A stretch of 64,000 nucleotides of DNA from CAVYGN01 sp964413265 (GTDB lineage Bacteria; Spirochaetota; Brevinematia; Brevinematales; JAOACQ01). Position 1 is the first letter of the stretch. Each line of letters opens with the position of its first letter. The stretch spans positions 1 to 64,000 of the forward strand of contig CAYPRX010000006.1 of NCBI GenBank assembly GCA_964413265.1, in the 5' to 3' direction. Under the pieces are notes generated by a model, which saw only the letters and a program-made list of their open reading frames with translations, had not been told where the DNA came from and searched no databases. A program made the translations under genes and the position numbers. Below, piece after piece: positions 26,860 through 36,409 of the stretch.

Positions 26860-28128
26860 GTGGAAATGCCAGGAGGTAATTTCAATCTCGTACGTTTCAG
26901 GAAGGATGCCTATATACTCATGGAGGGCCAGGCAGAGAACAGTGATTTTTATATAATAAAAAAGGGATCAGTCAGGGTAAGCAGTTCTATCAGTTTTTCG
27001 GAAAAACAATTAAAAGACGGTTCCTCCCTCCTTGGAGCAGGAGATTTTTTCGGCGTTATTTCATGCATGGCAAAGCGGCCCAATCTAGAAACAGTTTCGG
27101 CCGAGGAAGATACCCTGGCTGTAGCAGTACCCTGTGAAAAATTCGGTCTGCTGATCGAAAACAACCCATCAATAGCCTTGAAAATCATTCGTTATTTCAG
27201 CCGTATGCTCAGATATTACGATTCCTTCTTATCAGGGATGGCATCCCGTATCTCTTACGTGGGAATGGAAGAGGACAGCCCGGAGAAATTGTTTGAGCTG
27301 GGGGAATACTTCTATACAAAGAAGGGAAACTATCCTTATGCAGGATATGCCTATCTTAAATTCCTGAGTGAAATGCCATCCAGCCGGAATAGCGAAATGG
27401 CCAGGGATAGGCTCAGTAATATAGACAGCGCATCAGTTAAGACCGCACCGAAAAAAGACGGTAATATATTCATATATGATGATCAGCAGATAATTTTTCT
27501 TCAGGGTGAAACCGGTCAAGCCCTTTATGTTATACAGGAGGGTGAGGTCAAAATCAATAGATATCACGACAACCAGGAGATCCTCCTCAGCGTACTTAAA
27601 AAAGGTGATATTTTCGGAGAGATGGCAATTCTCGATAATAAACCTAGGAACGCCAATGCTTTTGCCGATGCAGGACTTAAATTAATGCTGATAACAAAAG
27701 AGAATTTCAATTTCGTTGTAGATAACTATCCTATGATTGCCACAAAAATTATAGAGCTCCTATCCGACAGAATCTGGATTATTTACCGTCAGATGATCAA
27801 TATGCTTATTTCAAATCCTGAAATAAAAATATATGATGCATTATACACACAGCTTCTCAAGAACAGGGCTAATACAGGAGGGAAAAGACCATACACATTC
27901 GATTTTGGAGCCGAAGACCTTTTGAAATACACCGGTTTGCTCAATGAAGCGGGATGGTCGGTCTGGAATGATATCAGCAGGAATGACAGGGATTTCAGCA
28001 TCTCTTCCGAAGGAAAAATAGTATATAATGATATTTCACAGATTGAACGCAAGATCAATCAAATTCGCCGGCAGATAGAGATCAAAGAGAACTTAATATC
28101 AAAAGCCGCGGATGAAGGGGTACAATGA
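26860..28128 (+). CDS. Protein with two cyclic-nucleotide-binding domains
   Basis: A 422-residue soluble protein with CNB folds at about residues 8-125 and 205-320. The second has the cleaner phosphate-binding cassette (KKGDIFGEMAILDNKPRNANAFA); the first is less conserved (GAGDFFGVISCMAKRPNLETVSA). A short helical repeat-like segment joins them, and a helical tail of about 90 residues follows. No helix-turn-helix, kinase or cyclase domain is recognisable, so it is not a standard CRP regulator. It probably senses cAMP/cGMP or acts through protein contacts. It leads an operon, overlapping purB by 4 bp, which suggests coupled translation. Confidence 0.85.
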   Translation: MEMPGGNFNLVRFRKDAYILMEGQAENSDFYIIKKGSVRVSSSISFSEKQLKDGSSLLGAGDFFGVISCMAKRPNLETVSAEEDTLAVAVPCEKFGLLIENNPSIALKIIRYFSRMLRYYDSFLSGMASRISYVGMEEDSPEKLFELGEYFYTKKGNYPYAGYAYLKFLSEMPSSRNSEMARDRLSNIDSASVKTAPKKDGNIFIYDDQQIIFLQGETGQALYVIQEGEVKINRYHDNQEILLSVLKKGDIFGEMAILDNKPRNANAFADAGLKLMLITKENFNFVVDNYPMIATKIIELLSDRIWIIYRQMINMLISNPEIKIYDALYTQLLKNRANTGGKRPYTFDFGAEDLLKYTGLLNEAGWSVWNDISRNDRDFSISSEGKIVYNDISQIERKINQIRRQIEIKENLISKAADEGVQ

Positions 28129-29552
28129 TGGGTGTTTATAATAATCCGCTTGAAACAAGATACGCGTCTAAGGAAATGCTCAAATTGTTTTCGGATGAAA
28201 CAAAATTTCTTACGTGGCGGGATTGCTGGATAGCCCTGGCGTTGATCGAAAAAAAACTTGGACTTAATATCACTACCGAACAGCTTGACGATCTCAGAAA
28301 TAACAGGGATAATCTTAACCTTAAGAGAGCAGTGGAGATTGAAAGGGAAATCCATCATGACGTGATGAGTCATATACGCGCATATGGAGAGGTCGCACCT
28401 ATCGCCTGCAGTATCATACATCTTGGCGCCACATCGGCCTTTGTTACAGATAATACTGATATGATTATTTTCAGGAAAGCTCTTGTCCTGATAAAAAAGC
28501 GGCTGGTCACTCTTATCGACATATTAAAAAGGAAATGCATGGAATACAGGACTATGCCTGTTCTCGGATATACCCACCTCCAGCCGGCACAGCCAACAAC
28601 TCTTGGAAAAAGGTTAAGCCTATGGCTTTACGATCTTGTTCTCGACTTAAACGATCTTAACGGAATCATATCCGGGCTTGTTACTCTTGGAGTAAAGGGA
28701 ACAACAGGCACACAGGCAAGTTTTATGGAGCTTTTCAATAACGATGAGGAAAAGGTCAGGCAGCTTGATAGACTAGTGGTTAAGGAACTTGGCTTTGATA
28801 AGAGCGCACCAGTATGCGGGCAAACCCTGACCAGAAAACACGATGTAAGAATACTTGAAACTCTTTCAGGAATAGCTCAGTCTGCGCACAGGGCGGCCAA
28901 TGATATAAGAATACTCCAGCACAGTTCCCAGATTGAAGAACCGTTTGATAAAAAACAGGTCGGTTCTTCGGCTATGCCCTATAAACGCAATCCTATTCTG
29001 GCGGAGAGGATGACCTCCCTTGCACGTTATCTTATCAATGATGTTATGAATGCCGTATATACCTTTGCAAACCAGTTTCTCGAAAGGACTCTCGATGATT
29101 CGGCCAATCGCCGTATTTCGATGGCAGAAGGTTTCCTGACTGCTGATTCAATCCTGATCATATATCAAAAGCTGATAGCAGGGCTTAACATTTATCCTGA
29201 AGTCATCGAAACACATCTCAGAAACAATCTCCCTTTTTTCGCCACTGAAAATATTATTATGAAGGCAGTCAAGGCAGGAGGCAACAGGCAGGAACTCCAT
29301 GAAAAGGTTCGTTCCTATGCCATGAAAGCCGTTGAGTCCGCCAGGAAGGGTATGCAGTATGATATGCTCGGAGAGATGAAAAAAAGCGGCATTTTTAAAC
29401 TGACAGAAGATGAATGGAAAACCGCTTCAGATTACAGTGTTTACACAGGAAGAGCGGCCAAACAGGTGGAAGAATTCATAATTGAATATATAGATCCTAT
29501 CTTGAAGGAAAACAAAGAATTCCTAGATTCGAAAGCCGAGATACGGGTCTGA
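28125..29552 (+). CDS. purB: Adenylosuccinate lyase
   Basis: A 475-residue fumarase/aspartase-superfamily enzyme that acts twice in purine synthesis, releasing fumarate from SAICAR and adenylosuccinate. The signature GSSAMPYKRNP is at about 288. The substrate-binding histidine regions are in REIHHDVMSH and GYTHLQPAQPTTLG. The C-terminal helical domain is present, as in the longer eukaryote-like PurB form. It overlaps the CNB gene by 4 bp (ATGA) and is followed after 20 bp by mutS. No other pur genes lie in the window. Confidence 0.93.
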   Translation: MMGVYNNPLETRYASKEMLKLFSDETKFLTWRDCWIALALIEKKLGLNITTEQLDDLRNNRDNLNLKRAVEIEREIHHDVMSHIRAYGEVAPIACSIIHLGATSAFVTDNTDMIIFRKALVLIKKRLVTLIDILKRKCMEYRTMPVLGYTHLQPAQPTTLGKRLSLWLYDLVLDLNDLNGIISGLVTLGVKGTTGTQASFMELFNNDEEKVRQLDRLVVKELGFDKSAPVCGQTLTRKHDVRILETLSGIAQSAHRAANDIRILQHSSQIEEPFDKKQVGSSAMPYKRNPILAERMTSLARYLINDVMNAVYTFANQFLERTLDDSANRRISMAEGFLTADSILIIYQKLIAGLNIYPEVIETHLRNNLPFFATENIIMKAVKAGGNRQELHEKVRSYAMKAVESARKGMQYDMLGEMKKSGIFKLTEDEWKTASDYSVYTGRAAKQVEEFIIEYIDPILKENKEFLDSKAEIRV

Positions 29553-29572
29553 TCGAGGATAGGGGGCCGGCG

Positions 29573-32197
29573 ATGCCGGAGGAAAATATTACCCAGTTGA
29601 CCCCGATGGTCAGACAATATAACAACATAAAGTCGCGCCATCGTGACAAAATACTGCTGTTCCGGGTCGGCGATTTTTATGAAATGTTTTTTGACGATGC
29701 GAGGGATGCTGCAGCCATTCTAAATATCGCACTAACATCACGCAACGATATGCCCATGGCCGGATTTCCCCACCACGCCTCTTTGCAGTACATTCACAGG
29801 CTAATCTCTGCCGGTAAAAAAGTTGCCGTTTGCGAACAGCTTGAAGATCCTTCAAAAGCAAAGGGCCTAGTAAAGCGGGACATTGTCAACATCGTTACTC
29901 CAGGTACTGTGATCGATGAAAATTTCCTCGGGAAAAAACAGAACAATTATTTATTATCAATATTCAGCTTTTCCGGTAATACTGGTCTGACCTTTTTCGA
30001 TGTTTCCACTGGAGACCTATTTTCACGTAAAATTGAATCAGGTCGCCTTCTTAAGGATGAGATAGAGAGGTTTTCGCCTTCGGAGATCATTTACAATGAA
30101 AGGGCAAAGACTGAAGAGGCCTTTTTTCACGAGCTTGATTCTTCGGGCGTCCTTCATGAGGCATTTCCCGAATGGTATTTCGGGGATTTTTCCTCTTCAA
30201 AAGAATCTCTCGTTTTCCCTGACGGCTTACTTTCCGATCCCGTATTAAAAAAGAGCATCCTCGGGTCTTTTCATTACATTTTTGAAACGAGGGGAGAAAG
30301 CACCTTAAGAGACAGAGAAATCTTTTTTAAAAATCTTCAGCTTTCCCTCGATAATATTCACATCCTGGGAAGCAATAAAATAGTAGAACTTGACGACTTT
30401 ACGATCAGGAACCTGGAACTTGTTAAAAACATGCAGGACGGGGGTAAACAATATTCGCTCCTTGATGTTCTCGACAGAACAATGACACCGATGGGAGGAA
30501 GGCTTCTGAGACAGTGGATTCTAATGCCACTGTTTGATGCCGGGGAAATTTATGAAAGGCAGAACTGTGTTGAGGCATTTTTCGATAATGGAATACTGGT
30601 ATCAAATATAAGGGGTATCCTTGAAAAAATCAGCGACATCGAGAGGCTGTCATCCAGAATATCCCTGAAAAGGGTCATTCCGAAGGAGCTGATTTCCCTT
30701 TCTTATTCTTTAAAACAGGCCAAGCTTTTAAAGACAGGACTATCCGGCCTGGCAGTCCTGAAGCAACTCAGTGAAAATCTGGATGACCTTGGAACTATAT
30801 CTTCCCTCATCGACTCATCCATCAAAGAGGAACCGTCCTCGACATTCGGGGGAGATGTAATAAAAAACGGCTTCAATAAAGAGCTGGATTCAATCCGCAA
30901 TATAATGCGGGAGGGAAGGGATTTTATCCTCAAACTCCAGGAAAGCGAGAGGATAAAAACAGGTATCTCTTCTCTGAAAATAAAATTCAATAACATTTTC
31001 GGATACTTTATCGAGATCAGCAAGGCAAATATAGAAAGCGTCCCGGTGCACTATATCAGAAAGCAGAGCCTTGTAAATGCTGAACGCTATACTATCCCGG
31101 AGCTTTCCGAACATGAAGCCATGATTAACAGTGCATCCGAACGGGTCTTAAAACTTGAAGAGGAGATTTTTGCCCGGGTTGTGGAAAAGATCTCCGAAAG
31201 CTCGAAACAGCTGCAGATACTTGCTCATACGATAGCCTTGATAGATATATATTCCAATTTTGCCCTCATTGCAGGGGAGAACAGTTATACGAAACCGGCC
31301 ATAAGCTCTGGCACCGAATTTTTTATAAGGGAGGGAAGGCATCCTGTTGTTGAAAAGTATATCGGTAAAAACCTTTTCGTCCCCAATGATGCACTGCTGG
31401 ATGATGAGGACAACAGGATAATTATCTTGACCGGGCCGAATATGGCGGGAAAATCCACCTATCTCCGCCAGAATGCACTTATCGCTCTAATGGCCCAGAT
31501 AGGATGCTATGTCCCGGCATCCGAGGCACGGATCGGGATGGTGGATAAAATATTCACCAGAATAGGAGCTTCAGACAACCTCTCAATGGGCAGGTCTACA
31601 TTCCTTGTAGAAATGCAGGAAGCTGCCAATATAATAAGGGGATCTACACCTAAAAGCCTTATTATTATGGATGAACTAGGGCGAGGTACCTCGACCTATG
31701 ACGGTCTCTCGATAGCCTGGTCGGTTATTGAACATCTTCATGAACAAAAACTAAAAACGGGAAGGGTACTTTTTGCAACGCATTATCACGAACTCACAAG
31801 GCTCGGCAGTAAAAAGGGGATCAGGAATTACAACATAGCCGTCAGAGAATACGGTGAAGAGCTGATATTTCTCCGCAGGGTTGTAGAGGGACCTTCAGAC
31901 AGGAGCTATGGTATTTACGTTGCGAAGCTGGCCGGCATTCCCCAGGAAATTGTCGAAAGGGCGAAAATCATTCTCGAAACTCTTGAGGCAGAAGGCGACA
32001 TGGCAGGAGAGAGGATCGAAAAAATATTTGACAAAAAATACAGGAAGCCGGAAGATCGTAAAGAGTCCCAGGAGATCAGCCTTTTCACGGACACTTCTTA
32101 TCAGAATATAATTGATAAAATCATGAATATCGATATCAATAGGATCACCCCCCTTGAAGCAATTGCATTTCTCGCTGAAATTAAAAAATTGATATGA
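29573..32197 (+). CDS. mutS: DNA mismatch repair protein MutS
   Basis: An 874-residue MutS1. The mismatch-reading Phe-x-Glu motif is in RVGDFYEMFFDDA (about 30). The connector, lever and clamp domains fill the middle. The ATPase has Walker A GPNMAGKST at 621-629, Walker B IIMDELGRGTSTYDG and the conserved THYHELT. It recognises mispairs and recruits MutL. Length is typical. AGGGGG precedes the ATG. The gene follows purB by 20 bp and is separated from groEL by 110 bp with a new promoter. No mutL is nearby. Confidence 0.97.
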   Translation: MPEENITQLTPMVRQYNNIKSRHRDKILLFRVGDFYEMFFDDARDAAAILNIALTSRNDMPMAGFPHHASLQYIHRLISAGKKVAVCEQLEDPSKAKGLVKRDIVNIVTPGTVIDENFLGKKQNNYLLSIFSFSGNTGLTFFDVSTGDLFSRKIESGRLLKDEIERFSPSEIIYNERAKTEEAFFHELDSSGVLHEAFPEWYFGDFSSSKESLVFPDGLLSDPVLKKSILGSFHYIFETRGESTLRDREIFFKNLQLSLDNIHILGSNKIVELDDFTIRNLELVKNMQDGGKQYSLLDVLDRTMTPMGGRLLRQWILMPLFDAGEIYERQNCVEAFFDNGILVSNIRGILEKISDIERLSSRISLKRVIPKELISLSYSLKQAKLLKTGLSGLAVLKQLSENLDDLGTISSLIDSSIKEEPSSTFGGDVIKNGFNKELDSIRNIMREGRDFILKLQESERIKTGISSLKIKFNNIFGYFIEISKANIESVPVHYIRKQSLVNAERYTIPELSEHEAMINSASERVLKLEEEIFARVVEKISESSKQLQILAHTIALIDIYSNFALIAGENSYTKPAISSGTEFFIREGRHPVVEKYIGKNLFVPNDALLDDEDNRIIILTGPNMAGKSTYLRQNALIALMAQIGCYVPASEARIGMVDKIFTRIGASDNLSMGRSTFLVEMQEAANIIRGSTPKSLIIMDELGRGTSTYDGLSIAWSVIEHLHEQKLKTGRVLFATHYHELTRLGSKKGIRNYNIAVREYGEELIFLRRVVEGPSDRSYGIYVAKLAGIPQEIVERAKIILETLEAEGDMAGERIEKIFDKKYRKPEDRKESQEISLFTDTSYQNIIDKIMNIDINRITPLEAIAFLAEIKKLI

Positions 32198-32242
32198 ATT
32201 TGGCATGAAAATATCTGCACCGACAAAATTCCCCTTATATTC

Positions 32243-32271
32243 TTGACGATTTTGAGTTTGTTTATTATATT
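32243..32271 (+). promoter_or_regulatory. Promoter of groEL
   Basis: TTGACG (32243-32248), a 17-bp spacer and TATATT (32266-32271). The gap contains no CIRCE inverted repeat (TTAGCACTC-N9-GAGTGCTAA), so HrcA control is not supported. AAGGAG lies seven bases before the ATG. Confidence 0.75.
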
Positions 32272-32307
32272 ATAAACTAAAAATTTATTAAATAAAGGAG
32301 AGTAAAT

Positions 32308-33936
32308 ATGGCAAAAGACTTATTATTTTCAAGCGATGCCCATCAGAAGATCCTAAGTGGTGTCGAGAAACTGGCAGCCACAGTGGGCGCGACTTTAGGA
32401 CCGCGCGGACGGAACGTAGTTATCGATAAAAAGTTCGGCGCTCCGACTATTACAAGAGACGGTGTTACCGTAGCAAAGGAAATCGAACTGGAAGATAAGT
32501 TCGAAAATATGGGAGCACAGCTTGTCAAGGAAGTGGCGACAAAAACAAATGATATTGCAGGTGATGGAACAACGACAGCAACAGTACTTGCGCATGATAT
32601 TATTAAAGAGGGATTTAAAAACGTCACAGCCGGAAGCAATCCTACTCTGATTAAAAAGGGGATAGATAAAGCGGTAGCGGTGGTTGTCGAAGAGATCAAG
32701 AAGAACTCTAAAACTGTAGCCGGCAGAAATGAAATACGCGATGTAGCGGCAATTTCAGCCAATAACGACCTTGCTATAGGAGAATATATAGCTGACGCTA
32801 TGGATAAGGTCGGCAAAGACGGCGTTATCACTGTTGAAGAATCAAAGGTCATGGAAACAATCATAGAGGTTGTCGAAGGTATGCAGTTCGACAGGGGTTA
32901 TCTTTCCGCCTATATGGTGACAAATTCCGAGAATATGACAGCTGAACTGGAAGATCCCTTCATTCTTATCTATGATAAAAAAATCTCTTCATTGAAGGAA
33001 ATTGTTCCCCTTCTTGAAAAAATCGCTCAGAGCGGCAAACCCCTTTTGATCATCGCTGAGGATGTCGAGGGTGAAGCCCTTGCTACCCTTATCGTAAACA
33101 AGCTCAGGGGGACACTGAACTGCGTGGCCGTTAAAGCACCTGCTTTCGGTGACAGAAGAAAAGCTATGCTGGAAGATATCGCGATACTTACGAAAGCACA
33201 GGTTATATCAGAGGAAAAGGGTATGAAACTCGAGAACGCTACCCTCAATGATCTCGGCAAGGCGAAAAAGGTAAAAGTAGACAAGGACAATTCCATTGTG
33301 GTCGGCGGTGAAGGCTCAAAGGATTCAATTCAGGCCCGCATTAAACAGATTAAAAAGCAGATCGAGGATACGACATCCGATTATGACAAGGAAAAATTAC
33401 AGGAAAGACTCGCCAAGATCTCCGGCGGGGTTGCCGTTATAAAAGTCGGAGCAGCAACCGAAACCGAGCTCAAGGAGAGAAAGGCAAGGGTCGAGGACGC
33501 TCTCTCGGCAACCAAGGCAGCCATTGAGGAAGGGATCGTCAGCGGCGGCGGACTTGCCCTTTTAAAATGCCAGAAAACGCTCGACAATCTCAAATCTGAT
33601 ACACCCGAAGAAAAGGTCGGCATTGATATTGTCAGGAAAGCCCTTGAAGCCCCGATGAGAATGATAGCCGATAACGCCGGCATCGATGGATCCGTAATCG
33701 TTCATAAAGCCAAAGAAGCCAAAGAGGGTTTCGGCTATAATGCCCTGACCGACGAATGGGTTGATATGGTCAAGGACGGCATTATCGACCCGGCGAAAGT
33801 CGAGAGGACTGCCCTTCAGAATGCAGCAAGCATTGCAGGCCTTCTCCTCATTACAGAAGTACTTGTCACCGACAAGCCTGAAAAAGAAAAGATGCCTCCA
33901 ATGCCTGGAGGCGGTGGAATGGGCGATATGTATTAA
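32308..33936 (+). CDS. groEL: Chaperonin GroEL
   Basis: A 542-residue group I chaperonin subunit. Hallmarks are the ATP-binding LGPRGRNVVIDKKFG and AGDGTTTATVLA, the apical-domain substrate region, GIVSGGGLALL, and the flexible Gly/Met-rich tail ending GGGGMGDMY. It folds proteins inside a double seven-subunit ring with GroES. Unlike most bacterial loci there is no groES upstream; mutS ends 110 bp before it. The gene has its own promoter and terminator, so it is monocistronic. Confidence 0.98.
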   Translation: MAKDLLFSSDAHQKILSGVEKLAATVGATLGPRGRNVVIDKKFGAPTITRDGVTVAKEIELEDKFENMGAQLVKEVATKTNDIAGDGTTTATVLAHDIIKEGFKNVTAGSNPTLIKKGIDKAVAVVVEEIKKNSKTVAGRNEIRDVAAISANNDLAIGEYIADAMDKVGKDGVITVEESKVMETIIEVVEGMQFDRGYLSAYMVTNSENMTAELEDPFILIYDKKISSLKEIVPLLEKIAQSGKPLLIIAEDVEGEALATLIVNKLRGTLNCVAVKAPAFGDRRKAMLEDIAILTKAQVISEEKGMKLENATLNDLGKAKKVKVDKDNSIVVGGEGSKDSIQARIKQIKKQIEDTTSDYDKEKLQERLAKISGGVAVIKVGAATETELKERKARVEDALSATKAAIEEGIVSGGGLALLKCQKTLDNLKSDTPEEKVGIDIVRKALEAPMRMIADNAGIDGSVIVHKAKEAKEGFGYNALTDEWVDMVKDGIIDPAKVERTALQNAASIAGLLLITEVLVTDKPEKEKMPPMPGGGGMGDMY

Positions 33937-33954
33937 ACATTATTGTAAAATATA

Positions 33955-33986
33955 GGGGCTGTCCTGAAAGGGGCAGCCTTTTTTTT
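33955..33986 (+). terminator. Rho-independent terminator of groEL
   Basis: GGCTGTCC-TGAA-AGGGGCAGCC forms a hairpin directly followed by a run of eight or more T, 20 bp after the groEL stop. Confidence 0.9.
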
Positions 33987-34050
33987 GCAAATTCACTAGT
34001 TATTTGATAAAATTCTAAACACTCTTAACCAGCATGCCGGAGGGTATAAA

Positions 34051-35037
34051 ATGAAAAACTGGCCGACCGTTTTTTTGTTATTTTTTATTTCAGCAGAGGG
34101 TTTTTCCGATCAGTTCGCCGATGAGAGGGAAATCGTGCATACCCGTGAAATACGCGATTTTTCATATATCTTAACAAATACCAATTTTTCGCAAATAGGT
34201 TATGATACTGAGGTTTCTTTTGAAAATCCTGCCGGTTTTCAGGCTGAATTTTTTTACATTCAAACCTCAGAGAGCTCCCTTGGCACTCTGGAGACAAAAC
34301 TCACAGGCGCCCTTACTCCTATAACAGTAAGTGCTGCTCTTGATTATACTTATACGGCACCCATACCGTTTCTTCAACTCAACTCGGGGCTTCTTGTCGG
34401 TTCAGGCTGGCCTTTGCCGGGTTACGGCAACGGCATCGGGATGCAGAGTAATTTTTACGAAAGTTCAATTCAGAGCAATGTTTATTCCCAGGAAGTCCTT
34501 GACAAACAATATCTCAGGTTTTACGGCGGAACTGGCCTGCAGTTCGATCTGGCTTCCATTTTCCCGGGTGAATGGAGCCACCTTCAATTCCGTACCTATC
34601 AGGAGCTGTATTATCAGTATCTGTTAGGCGCTACTTCCGATTCCGATATTTACGAATATGATAATGTTCCGGATAAATTGAAAAATCTGCGCTATTATGG
34701 AAGCTATTACATCGGATATGAAATGCCTTTTTTTCTGCACCGTATCGGATTTCTTTATGAAACTGATTTAGATGTCTATCGATATTCATATTCACCGGTT
34801 TCTTCAAGTGGATGGGGTTCCGATTTCATTCTCCAGACCGTGGGATTCATACAGACTTTTTTCTTCGATAACGAAGGCAATGAAACACTTGATATGATGG
34901 TCCAGTGGGGCAACTACATAGTTTACAGGAATGGCTACGGCACTGAATTGACTCTGTTTGACAGGGAGGTCGATCCGGATTACTATTGGTTCTGGCGACT
35001 TCATCAGGTCTATCTTGTATTCACAATGAAAATCTGA
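34051..35037 (+). CDS. Exported beta-rich protein, probably outer membrane
   Basis: A 328-residue protein, not recognised. A signal peptide (about 1-19, ending FISAEGFS) is followed by sequence with alternating hydrophobic and aromatic residues (many Y, F, W), periodic turns rich in G, N and D, and a terminal strand VYLVFTMKI. That is the pattern of an outer-membrane beta-barrel. No enzyme motif is seen. GGAGGGT precedes the ATG. It lies after the groEL terminator and faces another barrel-like gene on the opposite strand, 24 bp away. Confidence 0.75.
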   Translation: MKNWPTVFLLFFISAEGFSDQFADEREIVHTREIRDFSYILTNTNFSQIGYDTEVSFENPAGFQAEFFYIQTSESSLGTLETKLTGALTPITVSAALDYTYTAPIPFLQLNSGLLVGSGWPLPGYGNGIGMQSNFYESSIQSNVYSQEVLDKQYLRFYGGTGLQFDLASIFPGEWSHLQFRTYQELYYQYLLGATSDSDIYEYDNVPDKLKNLRYYGSYYIGYEMPFFLHRIGFLYETDLDVYRYSYSPVSSSGWGSDFILQTVGFIQTFFFDNEGNETLDMMVQWGNYIVYRNGYGTELTLFDREVDPDYYWFWRLHQVYLVFTMKI

Positions 35038-35061
35038 TCCATTAATCAAAAGCAAGACTCT

Positions 35062-35724
35062 CTAAAAAGCTGCGCCGATGTTCAATCCGATCATGGATAC
35101 ACAGAGCTGAATGATTCTTGTCTGGCTCTGGTAGGTATCGCTTAACGGTATCATCAGATCGAAGTATGGTTCGAGCATGAACAATCCGTAATTGAATTTA
35201 TAGCCGATAAGTATTTGTGTATATTCTATTCCAAAATTAAGAATTACGGTCTGATCGCTATTTAAGGTCGAAACAACATTGGCATAACCGAAGCCGAATC
35301 CGAGGTTCAGGCCATGAAGGCCCTGATGGTCAAAATAGTAATCCAGCATGAAATCTTCAGCTGTAATGTACATGTTCTCATTATTCGTATAAAAATTCTT
35401 GATGACAAGACCCTGACGGAATCTTGCCGAAAAGGTTTCATTAATAGCTTTTTCAAATTCAATCCCCCACCCAAGTGAAGATTCATCACCGTACAAATCC
35501 TGCCTGAGGGCTTCATCGAGCCATCCATTATCCACGCAGACAGAAGTATCAGGATATCTGTTGGTATAAGGCATGCTCTGTGGAATAAAAATACATGTAA
35601 CAAGGGCTGCAACCGCTATGCCGTCTCCCAGTTCTCCAGGTAGACTTATAATGGCCGCATTTAAGTCTGTCAGTGTAAAAGCAATAAAGACATAAACCAT
35701 GAAAAGAAACATCCTGAAATTCAT
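35062..35724 (-). CDS. Small exported protein, probable outer-membrane barrel
   Basis: A 220-residue protein with a signal peptide (about 1-24, ending TLTDLNA). Later come glycine/aromatic beta strands such as LGFGFGYANV and NFGIEYTQILIGYKFNYGLF, ending SMIGLNIGAAF. The pattern suggests an eight-strand type barrel or surface protein of the kind often seen in spirochaetes. Function is unknown. It is convergent with the other barrel-like gene. A possible TATAAT -10 lies at 35773-35778 (minus strand), with a poor -35. Confidence 0.7.
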   Translation of the reverse strand: MNFRMFLFMVYVFIAFTLTDLNAAIISLPGELGDGIAVAALVTCIFIPQSMPYTNRYPDTSVCVDNGWLDEALRQDLYGDESSLGWGIEFEKAINETFSARFRQGLVIKNFYTNNENMYITAEDFMLDYYFDHQGLHGLNLGFGFGYANVVSTLNSDQTVILNFGIEYTQILIGYKFNYGLFMLEPYFDLMIPLSDTYQSQTRIIQLCVSMIGLNIGAAF

Positions 35725-35803
35725 TATATTCTCCTTGGCATTTTGCCGGGTTTTTCAAAATTAATAGGCGAAATTATAAGGAAGGTCAGAAATTACTGCA
35801 AAT

Positions 35804-36199
35804 TTAAAGGTTTTCAAGCATACCGGTCAGCATGCTTATTGTAAATGGCTTTTTTAATACTCCGAGGGCGCCTTCTTTCAGTAAATCTGTTATGATATCA
35901 TCCTGAGACAAACCGGATGTCAGAAGGACATTTACATCCGGATTGATTTTTTTCATTTCCTTGAAGATTTCCCTCCCTGACATATCAGGCATGATCAGGT
36001 CCAGCATTACAAGGCTGATATCAGCATGACTTTCTCTGAATTTCGCCATGGCGTCAGGCCCGGTACTGGAAGATAGTACCCTGTACCCTATTTTACCAAG
36101 TATAATTGATGTCGTTTTTAATATAGATTCTTCATCATCCACCAGCAGTATTAATCCGCCTGGCGTCAAAATCTTTGAATTTGTACCTTTATAACCCAT
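35804..36199 (-). CDS. Single-domain response regulator (CheY-like receiver)
   Basis: A receiver domain of about 130 residues with no output domain. The acidic pair is in ILLVDDEES, the phospho-acceptor Asp in VMLDLIMPDMSG, the switch Thr/Ser in VLLTSG, and the invariant Lys in GVLKKPFTI. It relays phosphate from a histidine kinase encoded elsewhere. The frame can open at a GTG at 36226, but that codon has no ribosome-binding site and overlaps a likely -10 (TATAAA). The ATG at 36199 is preferred, although its spacing from GGGAG is long. Confidence 0.88.
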   Translation of the reverse strand: MGYKGTNSKILTPGGLILLVDDEESILKTTSIILGKIGYRVLSSSTGPDAMAKFRESHADISLVMLDLIMPDMSGREIFKEMKKINPDVNVLLTSGLSQDDIITDLLKEGALGVLKKPFTISMLTGMLENL

Positions 36200-36409
36200 A
36201 AAACAAATAATTACTCCCTGAAACACTTATTTTATAATTTAAAGCTTGTAATATAATAACCATGGCTGTTTAAAAGTCAATTTTCCATTGTCCGGTTCGG
36301 ATGACCATATTGAGCAGTATGACGATTTATCCAATCTTGTTAAAATTTTAATTAAGTGGTATAATTATGTATAGATAATTTTGAATCTTCGGCCGTGGGA
36401 GGAAGCGAG

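Noticed and set aside
32198..32307. CIRCE operator upstream of groEL
   Set aside because: The inverted repeat TTAGCACTC-N9-GAGTGCTAA is absent; only a sigma-70-like promoter is seen.
32343..32864. 173-codon minus-strand frame inside groEL
   Set aside because: Antisense artefact of groEL codon bias; Ser/Ala/Ile-rich and without domain signals.
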